NCBI GenBank assembly: GCA_963747345.1
Contig: CAVVFA010000030.1
Coordinates: forward strand, 124,001 to 188,000
Source of the DNA: GCA-2746795 sp963747345
GTDB taxonomy: Bacteria > Chloroflexota > Anaerolineae > Promineifilales > Promineifilaceae
DNA: 64,000 nucleotides
Direction: 5' to 3'
In this document: in pieces, positions 46,593-54,510 of the stretch
Numbering within the stretch: the first letter of the stretch is position 1
How the letters are laid out: each line of letters begins with the position of its first letter
Program-made: the position numbers and the translations under genes
Notes under the pieces: generated by a model
Told to the model about the DNA's origin: nothing
The model's input: only the letters and a program-made list of their open reading frames with translations
Databases searched by the model: none

Positions 46593-47516
46593 CTACCTAA
46601 ACCGACTATCTTGTTCGAGGATGCGCTGCAAGCCGGTAGCCAGGTTGGTTTGGGGGCGAAAGCCGAGCAAGGCTTGGGCGCGGCTGATGTCGGCGACGAG
46701 GCGGGGAACGCCCCCTTTTTTTTCTTGGTTATAGAGTCGTTTGGCAGAACGGCCGTTTACCTTTTCAATTTCAGCCACTAATTTATCTACACTTGTTTCT
46801 ACGCCGCTGCCAATGTTGATGACTTGGCGATTTATCCCTTTGGCGGTGGCCGCCGTGATGAGCGCAGAGACAACATCATCGACGTAGACAAAATCGCGCG
46901 TCTGGGAACCGTCGCCAAAAATGACGATGGAGCCGCCGGTAACTGCTTGCTGTAAAAAGCGTGGCACAACAGGCGCGTGAGAGACGGGCAAACTTTGGCG
47001 GGGGCCGTAGGCGTTAAAAATACGCAGCGCCACTGTTTCAATATTCCACAGATTGCCGATGGTGTGGATGTATTGTTCGGCCGACCATTTGCTGACGGCG
47101 TAGGGCGAATCGGGTTGGGGAGGGTCGCTTTCATGCACGGGCTGTTCGGGCTGGTGGCCGTAGATGGCACCGGATGAGGTGAAGATCACGCGGCTGACGC
47201 CTGTATCGCGCATCGCTTCCATGAGACTGACGGTTCCGCCCACATTAACGCGGTTGTAGTCTCGGGGGTGGAGGATGGATTGCGCGACGGAAACTCGTGC
47301 GGCCAAATGGTAGACGCAATCAACGTCTTGCAAGAGCGACCAGAGCAGGGGGATGCTCTCTACGTCGCCTTGGTGAAAGGTAACGGCCGTTTCCAGCCCT
47401 GCTTGTTTGCTATTGCTCAAATCATCTAAAACGATAACGTGATGTCCGTCTTTGACCAGTCGATTTGCTAAGGCAGTCCCTAAAAAACCAGCCCCGCCTG
47501 TCACTAAAAAGCGCAT
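46593..47516 (-). CDS. NAD-dependent sugar-nucleotide epimerase (GalE-like)
   Basis: 307 residues from ATG 47516 (MRFLVTGGAGFLGTALA); an upstream start at 47546 adds only unconserved residues. Extended SDR with TGGAGFLG loop, LDDLSNS, the TSSGAIYG motif (catalytic Ser/Thr) and YAVSKW (catalytic Tyr and Lys, near residue 150). Likely UDP-glucose or UDP-N-acetylglucosamine 4-epimerase, or a nucleotide-sugar dehydratase, used for surface sugars. Lies below tRNA-Leu on the opposite strand. Confidence 0.9.
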   Translation of the reverse strand: MRFLVTGGAGFLGTALANRLVKDGHHVIVLDDLSNSKQAGLETAVTFHQGDVESIPLLWSLLQDVDCVYHLAARVSVAQSILHPRDYNRVNVGGTVSLMEAMRDTGVSRVIFTSSGAIYGHQPEQPVHESDPPQPDSPYAVSKWSAEQYIHTIGNLWNIETVALRIFNAYGPRQSLPVSHAPVVPRFLQQAVTGGSIVIFGDGSQTRDFVYVDDVVSALITAATAKGINRQVINIGSGVETSVDKLVAEIEKVNGRSAKRLYNQEKKGGVPRLVADISRAQALLGFRPQTNLATGLQRILEQDSRFR

Positions 47517-47657
47517 ATATTTTCCTTTCCTGTTTGCTTGTGGCAATTATAACAAGTTTGTAGGCTGGATCGCATGGGTAAACTAACTGTATTAAGGGCT
47601 GGTGAAGTAAACGGCCGTTTACTTGAACCCCGTGCCTCCCTTGACTATGATCCGCGC

Positions 47658-48930
47658 ATGACAAAACAACGCCGCACACGCCATCTTAGCTGTCACCCTG
47701 GTTCTCCTTCTTTTGATCTTTCTGCTTGCCCCTAATTGGCCGGAGTTTGGAGATGAGGAGGTTCAAGTTGATGCGGTGACGGGCAGTAAAGCGTTTGATT
47801 TTGTGTCCTGGGAAGTGGATGCGATTGTGGCAAAGGCAACGGCCGTTCTCTCTGGTGGCACCGCTTATTTGGATGAAGAGACACAGAAGGAACTGGTGTT
47901 GGCATATCTGGATACCATTGACCACAGTAACTGGCTGAATTGGGAGATTGAGCAAATCTACGTGGATCCCGATATTGACAATCCTGATGAAGCCTCTCAA
48001 GAGAAGCAAGCTGAATTGATAGAAGTGCGGCAACAGATGAAGCGGCTGCAACCGTTGGCAGAGACCATTGTGCAAGATCAGGTGGCGACGATTTTGGCAG
48101 AAGAAGACCTCGCCATAGCCAGGCAAACGTGGCCGCCCGTGATGATGCACATGACGCCCCTGCCAAAGATGATGATCGTCTCCCCCCGCGATACGATTCA
48201 AAACAAGTACCAACGGCCGTTAACCCCTGGCGTAACTGTGGCAGAACAAGATGAAATGGAAACGGCCGTTTACGAAAATGCTGATCTATCCGCCCTTGTT
48301 GTATCCATCGGCGGATTGGCAACCTATCCGGCCATGGTCATGGAAACCAGCAGCGTCACCTGGCTGCCTGACGTGACCGCGCATGAATGGGCGCATCATT
48401 GGCTCATGCCCTATCCCATCAGCCTTAACTATATGACAGACCACAACATACGCACCATCAACGAAACCGTCGCCTCCATTGTGGGACGGGAAATTGGCGA
48501 GCAAGTCGTGGCCCGTTACTACCCTGAATTTGTGCCGCCACCACCGGAGCCAACGGCCGAAACAGAGGCTGCGCTAACACCCGTCGAACCACCGCCCTTT
48601 GATTTTTATGCAGAAATGGCGGAGACGCGCCGTGAGGTGGATACCATGTTGGCTGAGGGAGATGTGGACGGCGCAGAAGCTTACATGGAAGCGCGACGTC
48701 GCCTGTTTGTGGAGAATGGCTACAACCTGCGCAAACTTAACCAAGCCTACTTTGCCTTTTATGGCGCATACGCAGACGAACCCGGCGCAACGGGTGATGA
48801 TCCCATCGGCCCCACCCTGCTTGCCATGCGTGAAGCCAGCCCATCACTGAAAGCGTTTCTACGTTCCGTCTCGTTTATTGGTAGTTTTGAGGATTTTGAA
48901 CAAGTAGCGGGGGACTTAGGGGTTAGGTAA
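47658..48930 (+). CDS. Membrane-anchored metallopeptidase-like protein (HEWAH), N-terminal frameshift
   Basis: About 423 residues when joined. From ATG 47658 the frame reads MTKQRRT. One base then appears missing near 47677, after which AILAVTLVLLLLIFLLAP gives an N-terminal membrane anchor. The large outer part contains a zinc-peptidase-like HEWAHHW (HExxH, near residue 240) and, about 30 residues later, NETVASIVGREIG with a candidate third ligand Glu. This gluzincin-like spacing supports a protease, though the substrate is unknown. The end is helical. Without the upstream part a TTG at 47713 would be the start, which lacks an RBS and would cut into the anchor. Confidence 0.7.
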
Positions 48931-48984
48931 ACCACAAAAAGTTTTCCAAATTACGATCACGCAAAATTGTGGTTTCCTTCAAGG

Positions 48985-49031
48985 AAAAGCGGGTTTCACG
49001 TCATTTTATTTCAAATTACTTTCCCGCTTTT
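48985..49031. terminator. Bidirectional terminator-like hairpin
   Basis: AAAAGCGGG at 48985 and CCCGCTTTT at 49023, placed between the converging metallopeptidase and TPR genes; the loop is long (29 bases). Confidence 0.55.
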
Positions 49032-49065
49032 ACCTAAGGTCGCGGCCAATCAGACACCCTAGCCC

Positions 49066-49479
49066 CTACGATTCATCAGAAAGCAGCGTTTGTAGCATGT
49101 CACGCATCCGCACCGCTTCAGCATAATAATCATCGTGGGGCTGTCCTAAAAAAGCGTCAAAATCAGTTAACGCCTCTTCAAACTGGGCATTTTGCTGGTG
49201 GAGCAAGGCTCTGTTTAGCAGTGCCAGATTGCTATAATCTGATTGTTCATCCAGCAAGAAATTGAAATCTGCCAACGCTTCATCATATCGGCCTAATTCG
49301 CGGAATAATAAAATCCCACGCTCCAACCGCACTCGCTGGAACGTGGGATCAATTTCATACGCTTTGGTGAAATACCGCACAGCCGCTTCATGCTCGCTGC
49401 GAATACTGCTTTTATTGCCGAACAGTCGATGCAATCCACCCCAAGTATAAACGAGATAAGCCCATAAAAAACGTAACAT
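49066..49479 (-). CDS. Short TPR protein
   Basis: 137 residues with about three TPR units: AVRYFTKAYEIDPTF, RLERGILLFRELGRYDEALADF and ALLNRALLHQQNAQFEEALTDFDAFL. The first 20 residues are hydrophobic (LRFLWAYLVYTWGGLHRLFG) and may anchor it in the membrane or bind a partner. Probably a scaffold; no partner is visible. Confidence 0.75.
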   Translation of the reverse strand: MLRFLWAYLVYTWGGLHRLFGNKSSIRSEHEAAVRYFTKAYEIDPTFQRVRLERGILLFRELGRYDEALADFNFLLDEQSDYSNLALLNRALLHQQNAQFEEALTDFDAFLGQPHDDYYAEAVRMRDMLQTLLSDES

Positions 49480-49491
49480 GCTGTCCAGTAT

Positions 49492-49562
49492 ACAGCATAC
49501 AGTTTTCAGTGAACAGTGAAAATCCTTCGACTGTTCACTGAAAACTGTTCACTGTTCACTCT
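49492..49562. repeat. AACAGTGAA-type intergenic inverted repeat
   Basis: TTTTCAGTGAACAGTGAAAAT followed by its inverted partner ACTGTTCACTGAAAACTG and a further GTTCACTGTTCACT. The same family appears inside the T-box leader at 13479-13522 (ACTGAACACTGATTACTGATC). Confidence 0.7.
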
Positions 49563-50488
49563 CTTTCGCTGAGCCATTTCTCTGTTTGCATGGCGGCGGC
49601 CACACCTTGTCCCACGGAGGTGCCGATTTGGCGGTAAATGGGATCTTGGATTTCGCCAGCCGCATACACGCCGGGAACGCTGGTGCGCATCAGCTCATCT
49701 GTGATGACGTAGCCATGTTCATCCATTGCCAACTCGCCTTCCAGGAATTTGCTGTTGGGAAAATGGCCGATAAAGATGAATACGCCGTCGATGGGCATTT
49801 CCGTCTCTTCGTTGGTTTGTAGGTTGCGGGTTTTAACGGCTTTTACCGTGCCATTGCCCACGACTTCATCGATGCCGGTATTCCATACATAACTGATTTT
49901 TTCATTGGCGAAGGCACGTTTTTGCAGGGCAGGCCCAGCCCGTAGTTCATCGCGACGATGCACGACGGTAACGGAGTCGGCGAATTTGGTCAGGAACAGT
50001 CCTTCTTCGATGGCGCTATCGCCGCCGCCCACCACAATGACGTTTTTGCCTCGGAAGAAGAAGCCATCGCAGGTGCCGCAGTAACTGACGCCGCGCCCGA
50101 TGAATTCTTCTTCACCAGGAATGCCTAACCGTCGTGGCGAAGCGCCAGCGGTGACGATGACGGCCTCGGCTTGATATTCGTTGCCGTAGGTTTTGACGGT
50201 GAAGGGAGACCCGTTGCTAAAGTCAACGGAGACGACTTCGTCGTATTCCAGACGAGCGCCAAAATGTTCGGCCTGTTTTTGCATGACTTCTACCATTTCT
50301 GGGCCGGTTGGCACTTTGTCTTCTGACCAAAAGCCAGGGTAGTTTTCTACTTCTGATGTCAGCGCAATTTGACCTCCGATTTGGGAGCCAGCGATGACGA
50401 GTGGATTGAGTTGGGCGCGGCCGGTGTAGATGGCGGCTGTGAGACCAGCCGGGCCGGAACCGATGATGATGACACGTTCTTTTTGCAT
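49556..50488 (-). CDS. trxB: Thioredoxin reductase
   Basis: FAD/NADPH enzyme that reduces thioredoxin. 310 residues, normal for the low-molecular-weight form. FAD loop IIGSGPAGLTAAIYTGRA, redox CGTC in SYCGTCDGFFFRG (about residue 137), NADPH loop VVGGGDSAIEEGLFL, and the C-terminal GVYAAGEIQDPIYRQIGT (GxxAAGD-like; Asp is Glu here). RBS AAGGAAG before ATG. No trxA gene is adjacent. Confidence 0.95.
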   Translation of the reverse strand: MQKERVIIIGSGPAGLTAAIYTGRAQLNPLVIAGSQIGGQIALTSEVENYPGFWSEDKVPTGPEMVEVMQKQAEHFGARLEYDEVVSVDFSNGSPFTVKTYGNEYQAEAVIVTAGASPRRLGIPGEEEFIGRGVSYCGTCDGFFFRGKNVIVVGGGDSAIEEGLFLTKFADSVTVVHRRDELRAGPALQKRAFANEKISYVWNTGIDEVVGNGTVKAVKTRNLQTNEETEMPIDGVFIFIGHFPNSKFLEGELAMDEHGYVITDELMRTSVPGVYAAGEIQDPIYRQIGTSVGQGVAAAMQTEKWLSERE

Positions 50489-50640
50489 GATTCTTCCTTG
50501 TTTTATTTGTAAACGGCCGTTTCATGATAATAGGGTAACGGCCGTTTTGCTTGTTAACTAACACGTTTTAGACGAGCATTGCCGTCAGATTCTTACACGA
50601 AAATGTTTGGTTCCCTCTCTTATTCGCAAGCTGTAAATCA
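50489..50640. other. Gap with two closely spaced AACGGCCGTT copies
   Basis: No gene. Palindromes at 50513-50522 and 50537-50546 are separated by 14 bases, the closest pair in the window, upstream of trxB. Confidence 0.6.
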
Positions 50641-52854
50641 CTACTCAGGATGATAATAAGAAGAACCATCAGAACTATTAAGTTCAGGAGGAGGGCCTCC
50701 CGGTAAACAGCGGAGAGAAAACACATTAGGGAGCGCTTGAACCTGATGCAAAATGCGCACCAATTGTCGCGGTCGCAGAATCTCTAGCGTCAAGATAATA
50801 TTCAATTCGCCACCGCGCCGGGGCGGCGTATAAATATAAGCAATATTAATCTGCTCATTTTCCATCAAATGCGAAACTTCAAACAACAAGCCCGGCCGAT
50901 CATACACATCAATCTGAACCGTCACCTCATGAGCCTGACGTGTCGTTTCACTCCACCCCAACTTAACCACGCGACCCGGCCGTAGCAAATGACAATCTTT
51001 CCTATGCACAGTGATACCACCATCCTTGCGCATATAACCCAAAATAGAATCTCGTGCGCGAGGGTGGCAGGTTCCGCAAAGATTAATTCGCTTTGTTGGA
51101 GATTTCGTGATAATAAACTCTTCTCCATCAGCATCATGCACTAAATAATCAAGATTTCGGCCAGGCACGCCACCCCAAGCCCGTTCAAGCACCAGCAAAG
51201 CCACTTCCGTAGGCAAAATTTCCGCCCGTCCTACAGCGTGATAAAGCTCCTGCACATCCTCAAACTCAAACAACGCCGCCACATCGAGATGCGAAAAATC
51301 AGGGATACCTAAAATATCAAGCTCATCCTGAACAAGCTGCTTCCCTTCAAAAATTGCCCGATGCACAGGTAAACGTCTAAACCAACGTTGCGCATGAGTT
51401 CTTGCGTAATTCGTCGTAATATATCCCAGGTCGTCCACCAACCAAGCTCGCTGCGGTTGCGCCCGCATCTTTTTTACAATACGTATCTGATCACCATCAT
51501 GGAGAGGTCTATTCAAGGGATAAAACAAATCGTTGACATACGCGGCGTGCGCCTGATTTCCCAATCCCGTATGAATAGCATAAGCAAAATCAATTGGCGT
51601 TGCGCCCTGACCCAAATCAATAGACTCCCCTTGTGGCGTATAAACCCGGATATGTTTACGGAATACATCTTCAACAATACTTTTTACACCGGCCGCCGGA
51701 TCTTGTGGTGTCACATTGATGTTTTCAGAAATCTCATCAAAAAAAGCATCCACCCGATCCGCAACACCCTTCGACCAGAGTGGCGTACCGGCATAAAGCC
51801 ATTTTGCTAAGACCCCAATTTCAGAAACCTTGTCCATCGTAACCGTGCGGATGCGGAGCTTAACAGGCAATCCGCTGTTATGTACAACCGTTGTGTGCAG
51901 CGAACGGTAAAGATTATCTCGGGGTACCGCAATATAGTCATCAAATGCACCAGGAACCGGCTTCCATAATTGATGAAGATGTCCCAACGCCAGATAACAC
52001 GAAGGCCATTCATTAAGCAAAATCTTCAGACGCACTGTCCGGTCAATATCCTCATAAGATCCGCCATTTGAAATAATATCCTGATACACAGAATAAATAT
52101 TTTCTGGATTCAACAGAACATTGCGCACATCAATGTTTGCTTGAACTAAGCACTCGAAAATTTGACCGCTGACCACATCATAAATTTCTTGGTGTTTATG
52201 GCTTAACTCCTCCATCCGTTTTTTTATGATGGTATAAGCACGATTGTTTAAAACTTCTAGGGAGAGCGCTTCAAGTTCGCTCTTTAGCTTCCACAAGCCA
52301 AGACGGTTCGCCAATGGCGCATAAACAAACAAGGTTTCTTTTGCTTTTTGTCGTTGTTTATGAGGGGGAAGCGATTTGATCGTGCGCATATTGTGCAAAC
52401 GATCAAAGAGTTTGATGATGACCGTACGCACATCAATGGTCATCGCCAGGAAGAGTTTATGCAGCGTTTGATCCTGCACTTCCTTTGGAGAAAGCCGCAT
52501 CCCTTTGGCAATCCCTTCCGAAACATCTTTCAGCTTTGTGACACCATCAACCAAATGTGCAACTTCTGCCGAGAATTCTTCTTCGATTTCGGCTATTGAA
52601 ACTTTGGTATCTTCAGCAACATCATGCAACAGCGCGGCTTCTAAGGCGGCCGCATCTAAATGATATTCAGAGAGGTAAGAGGCAACGGTCAGGGGGTGCG
52701 TAAAAAAAAGTTCACCAGATTTTCGGCGTTGATCCCCGTGTTCACGGCGAGCAAGGGCAAACGCTTCTTGCACACGCAGCCGATCTTCTACTTTCAAGTA
52801 GCTGTTAATGCGTTCAAAGAACTCTGTCGCGTCAGTGGTTGTATGAGACAACAT
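50641..52854 (-). CDS. Rel/SpoT-type (p)ppGpp enzyme with degenerate synthetase site
   Basis: 737 residues with the classical long-RSH order: HD hydrolase (about 30-190), synthetase (about 235-350), TGS (about 400-465) and C-terminal ACT (about 655-725). Hydrolase motifs look complete: RRKSGELFFTHPLTVA, LLHDVAEDT and KLFDRLHNMRT. In the synthetase, the PDNLYRSLHT-like Tyr loop remains, but several key charged positions differ from Rel. The IYSIYKKM region reads IYSVYQDI, and the EIQIRT motif holding the catalytic Glu reads KLRIRT. It may therefore be mainly a (p)ppGpp hydrolase or a regulatory protein. RBS AAGGAG before ATG 52854. Confidence 0.9.
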   Translation of the reverse strand: MLSHTTTDATEFFERINSYLKVEDRLRVQEAFALARREHGDQRRKSGELFFTHPLTVASYLSEYHLDAAALEAALLHDVAEDTKVSIAEIEEEFSAEVAHLVDGVTKLKDVSEGIAKGMRLSPKEVQDQTLHKLFLAMTIDVRTVIIKLFDRLHNMRTIKSLPPHKQRQKAKETLFVYAPLANRLGLWKLKSELEALSLEVLNNRAYTIIKKRMEELSHKHQEIYDVVSGQIFECLVQANIDVRNVLLNPENIYSVYQDIISNGGSYEDIDRTVRLKILLNEWPSCYLALGHLHQLWKPVPGAFDDYIAVPRDNLYRSLHTTVVHNSGLPVKLRIRTVTMDKVSEIGVLAKWLYAGTPLWSKGVADRVDAFFDEISENINVTPQDPAAGVKSIVEDVFRKHIRVYTPQGESIDLGQGATPIDFAYAIHTGLGNQAHAAYVNDLFYPLNRPLHDGDQIRIVKKMRAQPQRAWLVDDLGYITTNYARTHAQRWFRRLPVHRAIFEGKQLVQDELDILGIPDFSHLDVAALFEFEDVQELYHAVGRAEILPTEVALLVLERAWGGVPGRNLDYLVHDADGEEFIITKSPTKRINLCGTCHPRARDSILGYMRKDGGITVHRKDCHLLRPGRVVKLGWSETTRQAHEVTVQIDVYDRPGLLFEVSHLMENEQINIAYIYTPPRRGGELNIILTLEILRPRQLVRILHQVQALPNVFSLRCLPGGPPPELNSSDGSSYYHPE

Positions 52855-52916
52855 AGCTCCTTAGGTTATCAAAAATCCAGAAAAAACAAAAAAGTTGTTA
52901 AACCCACAGATGTGGC

Positions 52917-53666
52917 TCACGTCTGTGAATCAGACGCTTTCTTGAAATTATAAAAACGATAACCAACACCTCGTTCAGTAAGGATATATTTGGGATTGGT
53001 TGGATGGGCTTCTATTTTTTTGCGTAAATAGTTAATATATAAACGTAAGTAATGCGTTTCATCTCGATATTCGTAGCCCCATACCTTTGCCAACAAGGTC
53101 TCATGAGGCACAACCCAACCTGCATTTTGAATCAACTGACTCAAGAGCCTGTATTCCGTGGGGCGAAGATCAATACGCTCATCATTAACGATGACTTGAT
53201 GTCTATTAAAATCAACAGATAGGCGCTCATCAATGCGCAGCACGGTTCTTGGGGCGGGAGCAGGCCACTGGGCACGCCGCACCACGGCATTCACACGACT
53301 ATTGAGTTCACGAGGGCTAAATGGCTTGGTGATATAATCATCTGCACCTAGACTAAGGCCGCGAATTTTATCTTCTTCATCGCTTTTCACGGTTAGCAGG
53401 ATAACGGGTACGGTTGAAATTTCTCTCAGCAGGCGTAGCGTCTCAAAGCCATCCATTTCTGGCATCATAACATCCATGAGCACTAAATCTGGATTGTATT
53501 TGCGGATTTGATCAAGTGCGATCAACCCATTTTCAGCTTCAATAACTTGGAATCCTTCCAACTCCATATTCATGCGAATGAAGCGTCGCATGCGTGCCTC
53601 ATCATCCACAATAAGAATGATGAGAGGAGCGCTTTGTTCTAGCGTATCAGGTATTTGCTCGACCAT
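52917..53666 (-). CDS. OmpR/PhoB-family response regulator
   Basis: 249 residues. Receiver about 15-130 (IVDDEARMRRF, phospho-Asp in LVLMDVMMPEMDG, Lys in DYITKPFSP). Winged-helix DNA-binding domain about 150-240, with RPTEYRLLSQLIQNAGWVV and LRLYINYLRKKIEAHP and the final GVGYRF. Its ATG overlaps the stop of the 79-residue gene upstream by one base. No cognate kinase is adjacent; the Ser/Thr kinase cluster above is the nearest signalling partner. Confidence 0.94.
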   Translation of the reverse strand: MVEQIPDTLEQSAPLIILIVDDEARMRRFIRMNMELEGFQVIEAENGLIALDQIRKYNPDLVLMDVMMPEMDGFETLRLLREISTVPVILLTVKSDEEDKIRGLSLGADDYITKPFSPRELNSRVNAVVRRAQWPAPAPRTVLRIDERLSVDFNRHQVIVNDERIDLRPTEYRLLSQLIQNAGWVVPHETLLAKVWGYEYRDETHYLRLYINYLRKKIEAHPTNPKYILTERGVGYRFYNFKKASDSQT

Positions 53667-53905
53667 TATTCGCGCACAAAGCCAACAACTTCATTGATTT
53701 CTGCCGACGGCAGAACTTGAATGAAGTTAACACGGTGTAATGGAAAGATAACGGAAGTTACTTCTTCATCGAGATAATGAACATCCATGCCATCCCGACG
53801 CCGCAAGTTATGGACTAGGATTGTGATGTCTTTAGGATCTGGCAAGTCCTCGATTTCACAGACGATAGCGTCTTCATTTGCGATATGAACAATTACTGAT
53901 TGCAT
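53666..53905 (-). CDS. Small unrecognised protein upstream of the response regulator
   Basis: 79 residues beginning MQSVIVHIANEDAIVCEIED. It reads as alternating strands with LPDPKDITILVHNLRRRDG in the middle and a hydrophobic end (VNFIQVLPSA). No known family. Translational overlap with the OmpR-type gene (TGATG-like junction at 53666) suggests it is made in fixed ratio with the regulator. Confidence 0.7.
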   Translation of the reverse strand: MQSVIVHIANEDAIVCEIEDLPDPKDITILVHNLRRRDGMDVHYLDEEVTSVIFPLHRVNFIQVLPSAEINEVVGFVRE

Positions 53906-54011
53906 ACAACCTCTCTTCTCTTAGGGCTTGACCGTGAATAACAGTTGATTTTGGTGAATGGTGAAGCCTTGCGGGTGCGTTTTTTGTCGATTTTTAGTTG
54001 TGAACGCATCC

Positions 54012-54509
54012 TTAAAAAAATATGTGGACGAGTAATTCGCCAAAACGAAGCTCGTCTCCGCTCTGGATTGGGTAAGGTTTGTTTACGGGTAGATGGTGAT
54101 TATTTAGGAATGTGCCATTTGTGCTGCCTAAATCCATGATGACAAGGCCTTTGTTTGACCCCTGTAAAACGGCGTGTAGGCGAGATACCCCTAATTCAAT
54201 CCCATTGTCTTCTGTTAGATCGAGGTTGGTTGTGGGATCATCAAAGGCACGCCCGATTTGAATCTGTTTGTTTAAGATGATGGACTGCCGGTGACGGCTG
54301 CTTGGGATGACAAATGTGATTTGCTGGGGTTCTTGGCTAGCATCAATTTCTAATTCAGAGAGGGGTGGCGGTGGGGGTTTGTGGGCAAATTCGGAGAATG
54401 GCAAGACATCAGTTGCTTGCTTTGAATCTTGCAGCAGGTTTCGTCCGCATTCACTGCAATAGAGGGTTCCTTCGTATTGGCTTGCTCCACAGTCTCGACA
54501 ACGAATCAT
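54012..54509 (-). CDS. Zinc-ribbon FHA-domain protein
   Basis: 165 residues. N-terminal zinc ribbon with CRDCG and YCSECG (two CxxC knuckles), a Pro-rich linker about 35-55, then an FHA domain about 65-165. The FHA signature is complete: QIGRAFDD, SRLHAVL, DLGSTNGTFLNN. FHA domains bind phosphothreonine, so this is a reader for the Ser/Thr kinase encoded at 57106. It starts one base after the stop of the vWA gene. Confidence 0.92.
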   Translation of the reverse strand: MIRCRDCGASQYEGTLYCSECGRNLLQDSKQATDVLPFSEFAHKPPPPPLSELEIDASQEPQQITFVIPSSRHRQSIILNKQIQIGRAFDDPTTNLDLTEDNGIELGVSRLHAVLQGSNKGLVIMDLGSTNGTFLNNHHLPVNKPYPIQSGDELRFGELLVHIFF

Positions 54510-54510
54510 G

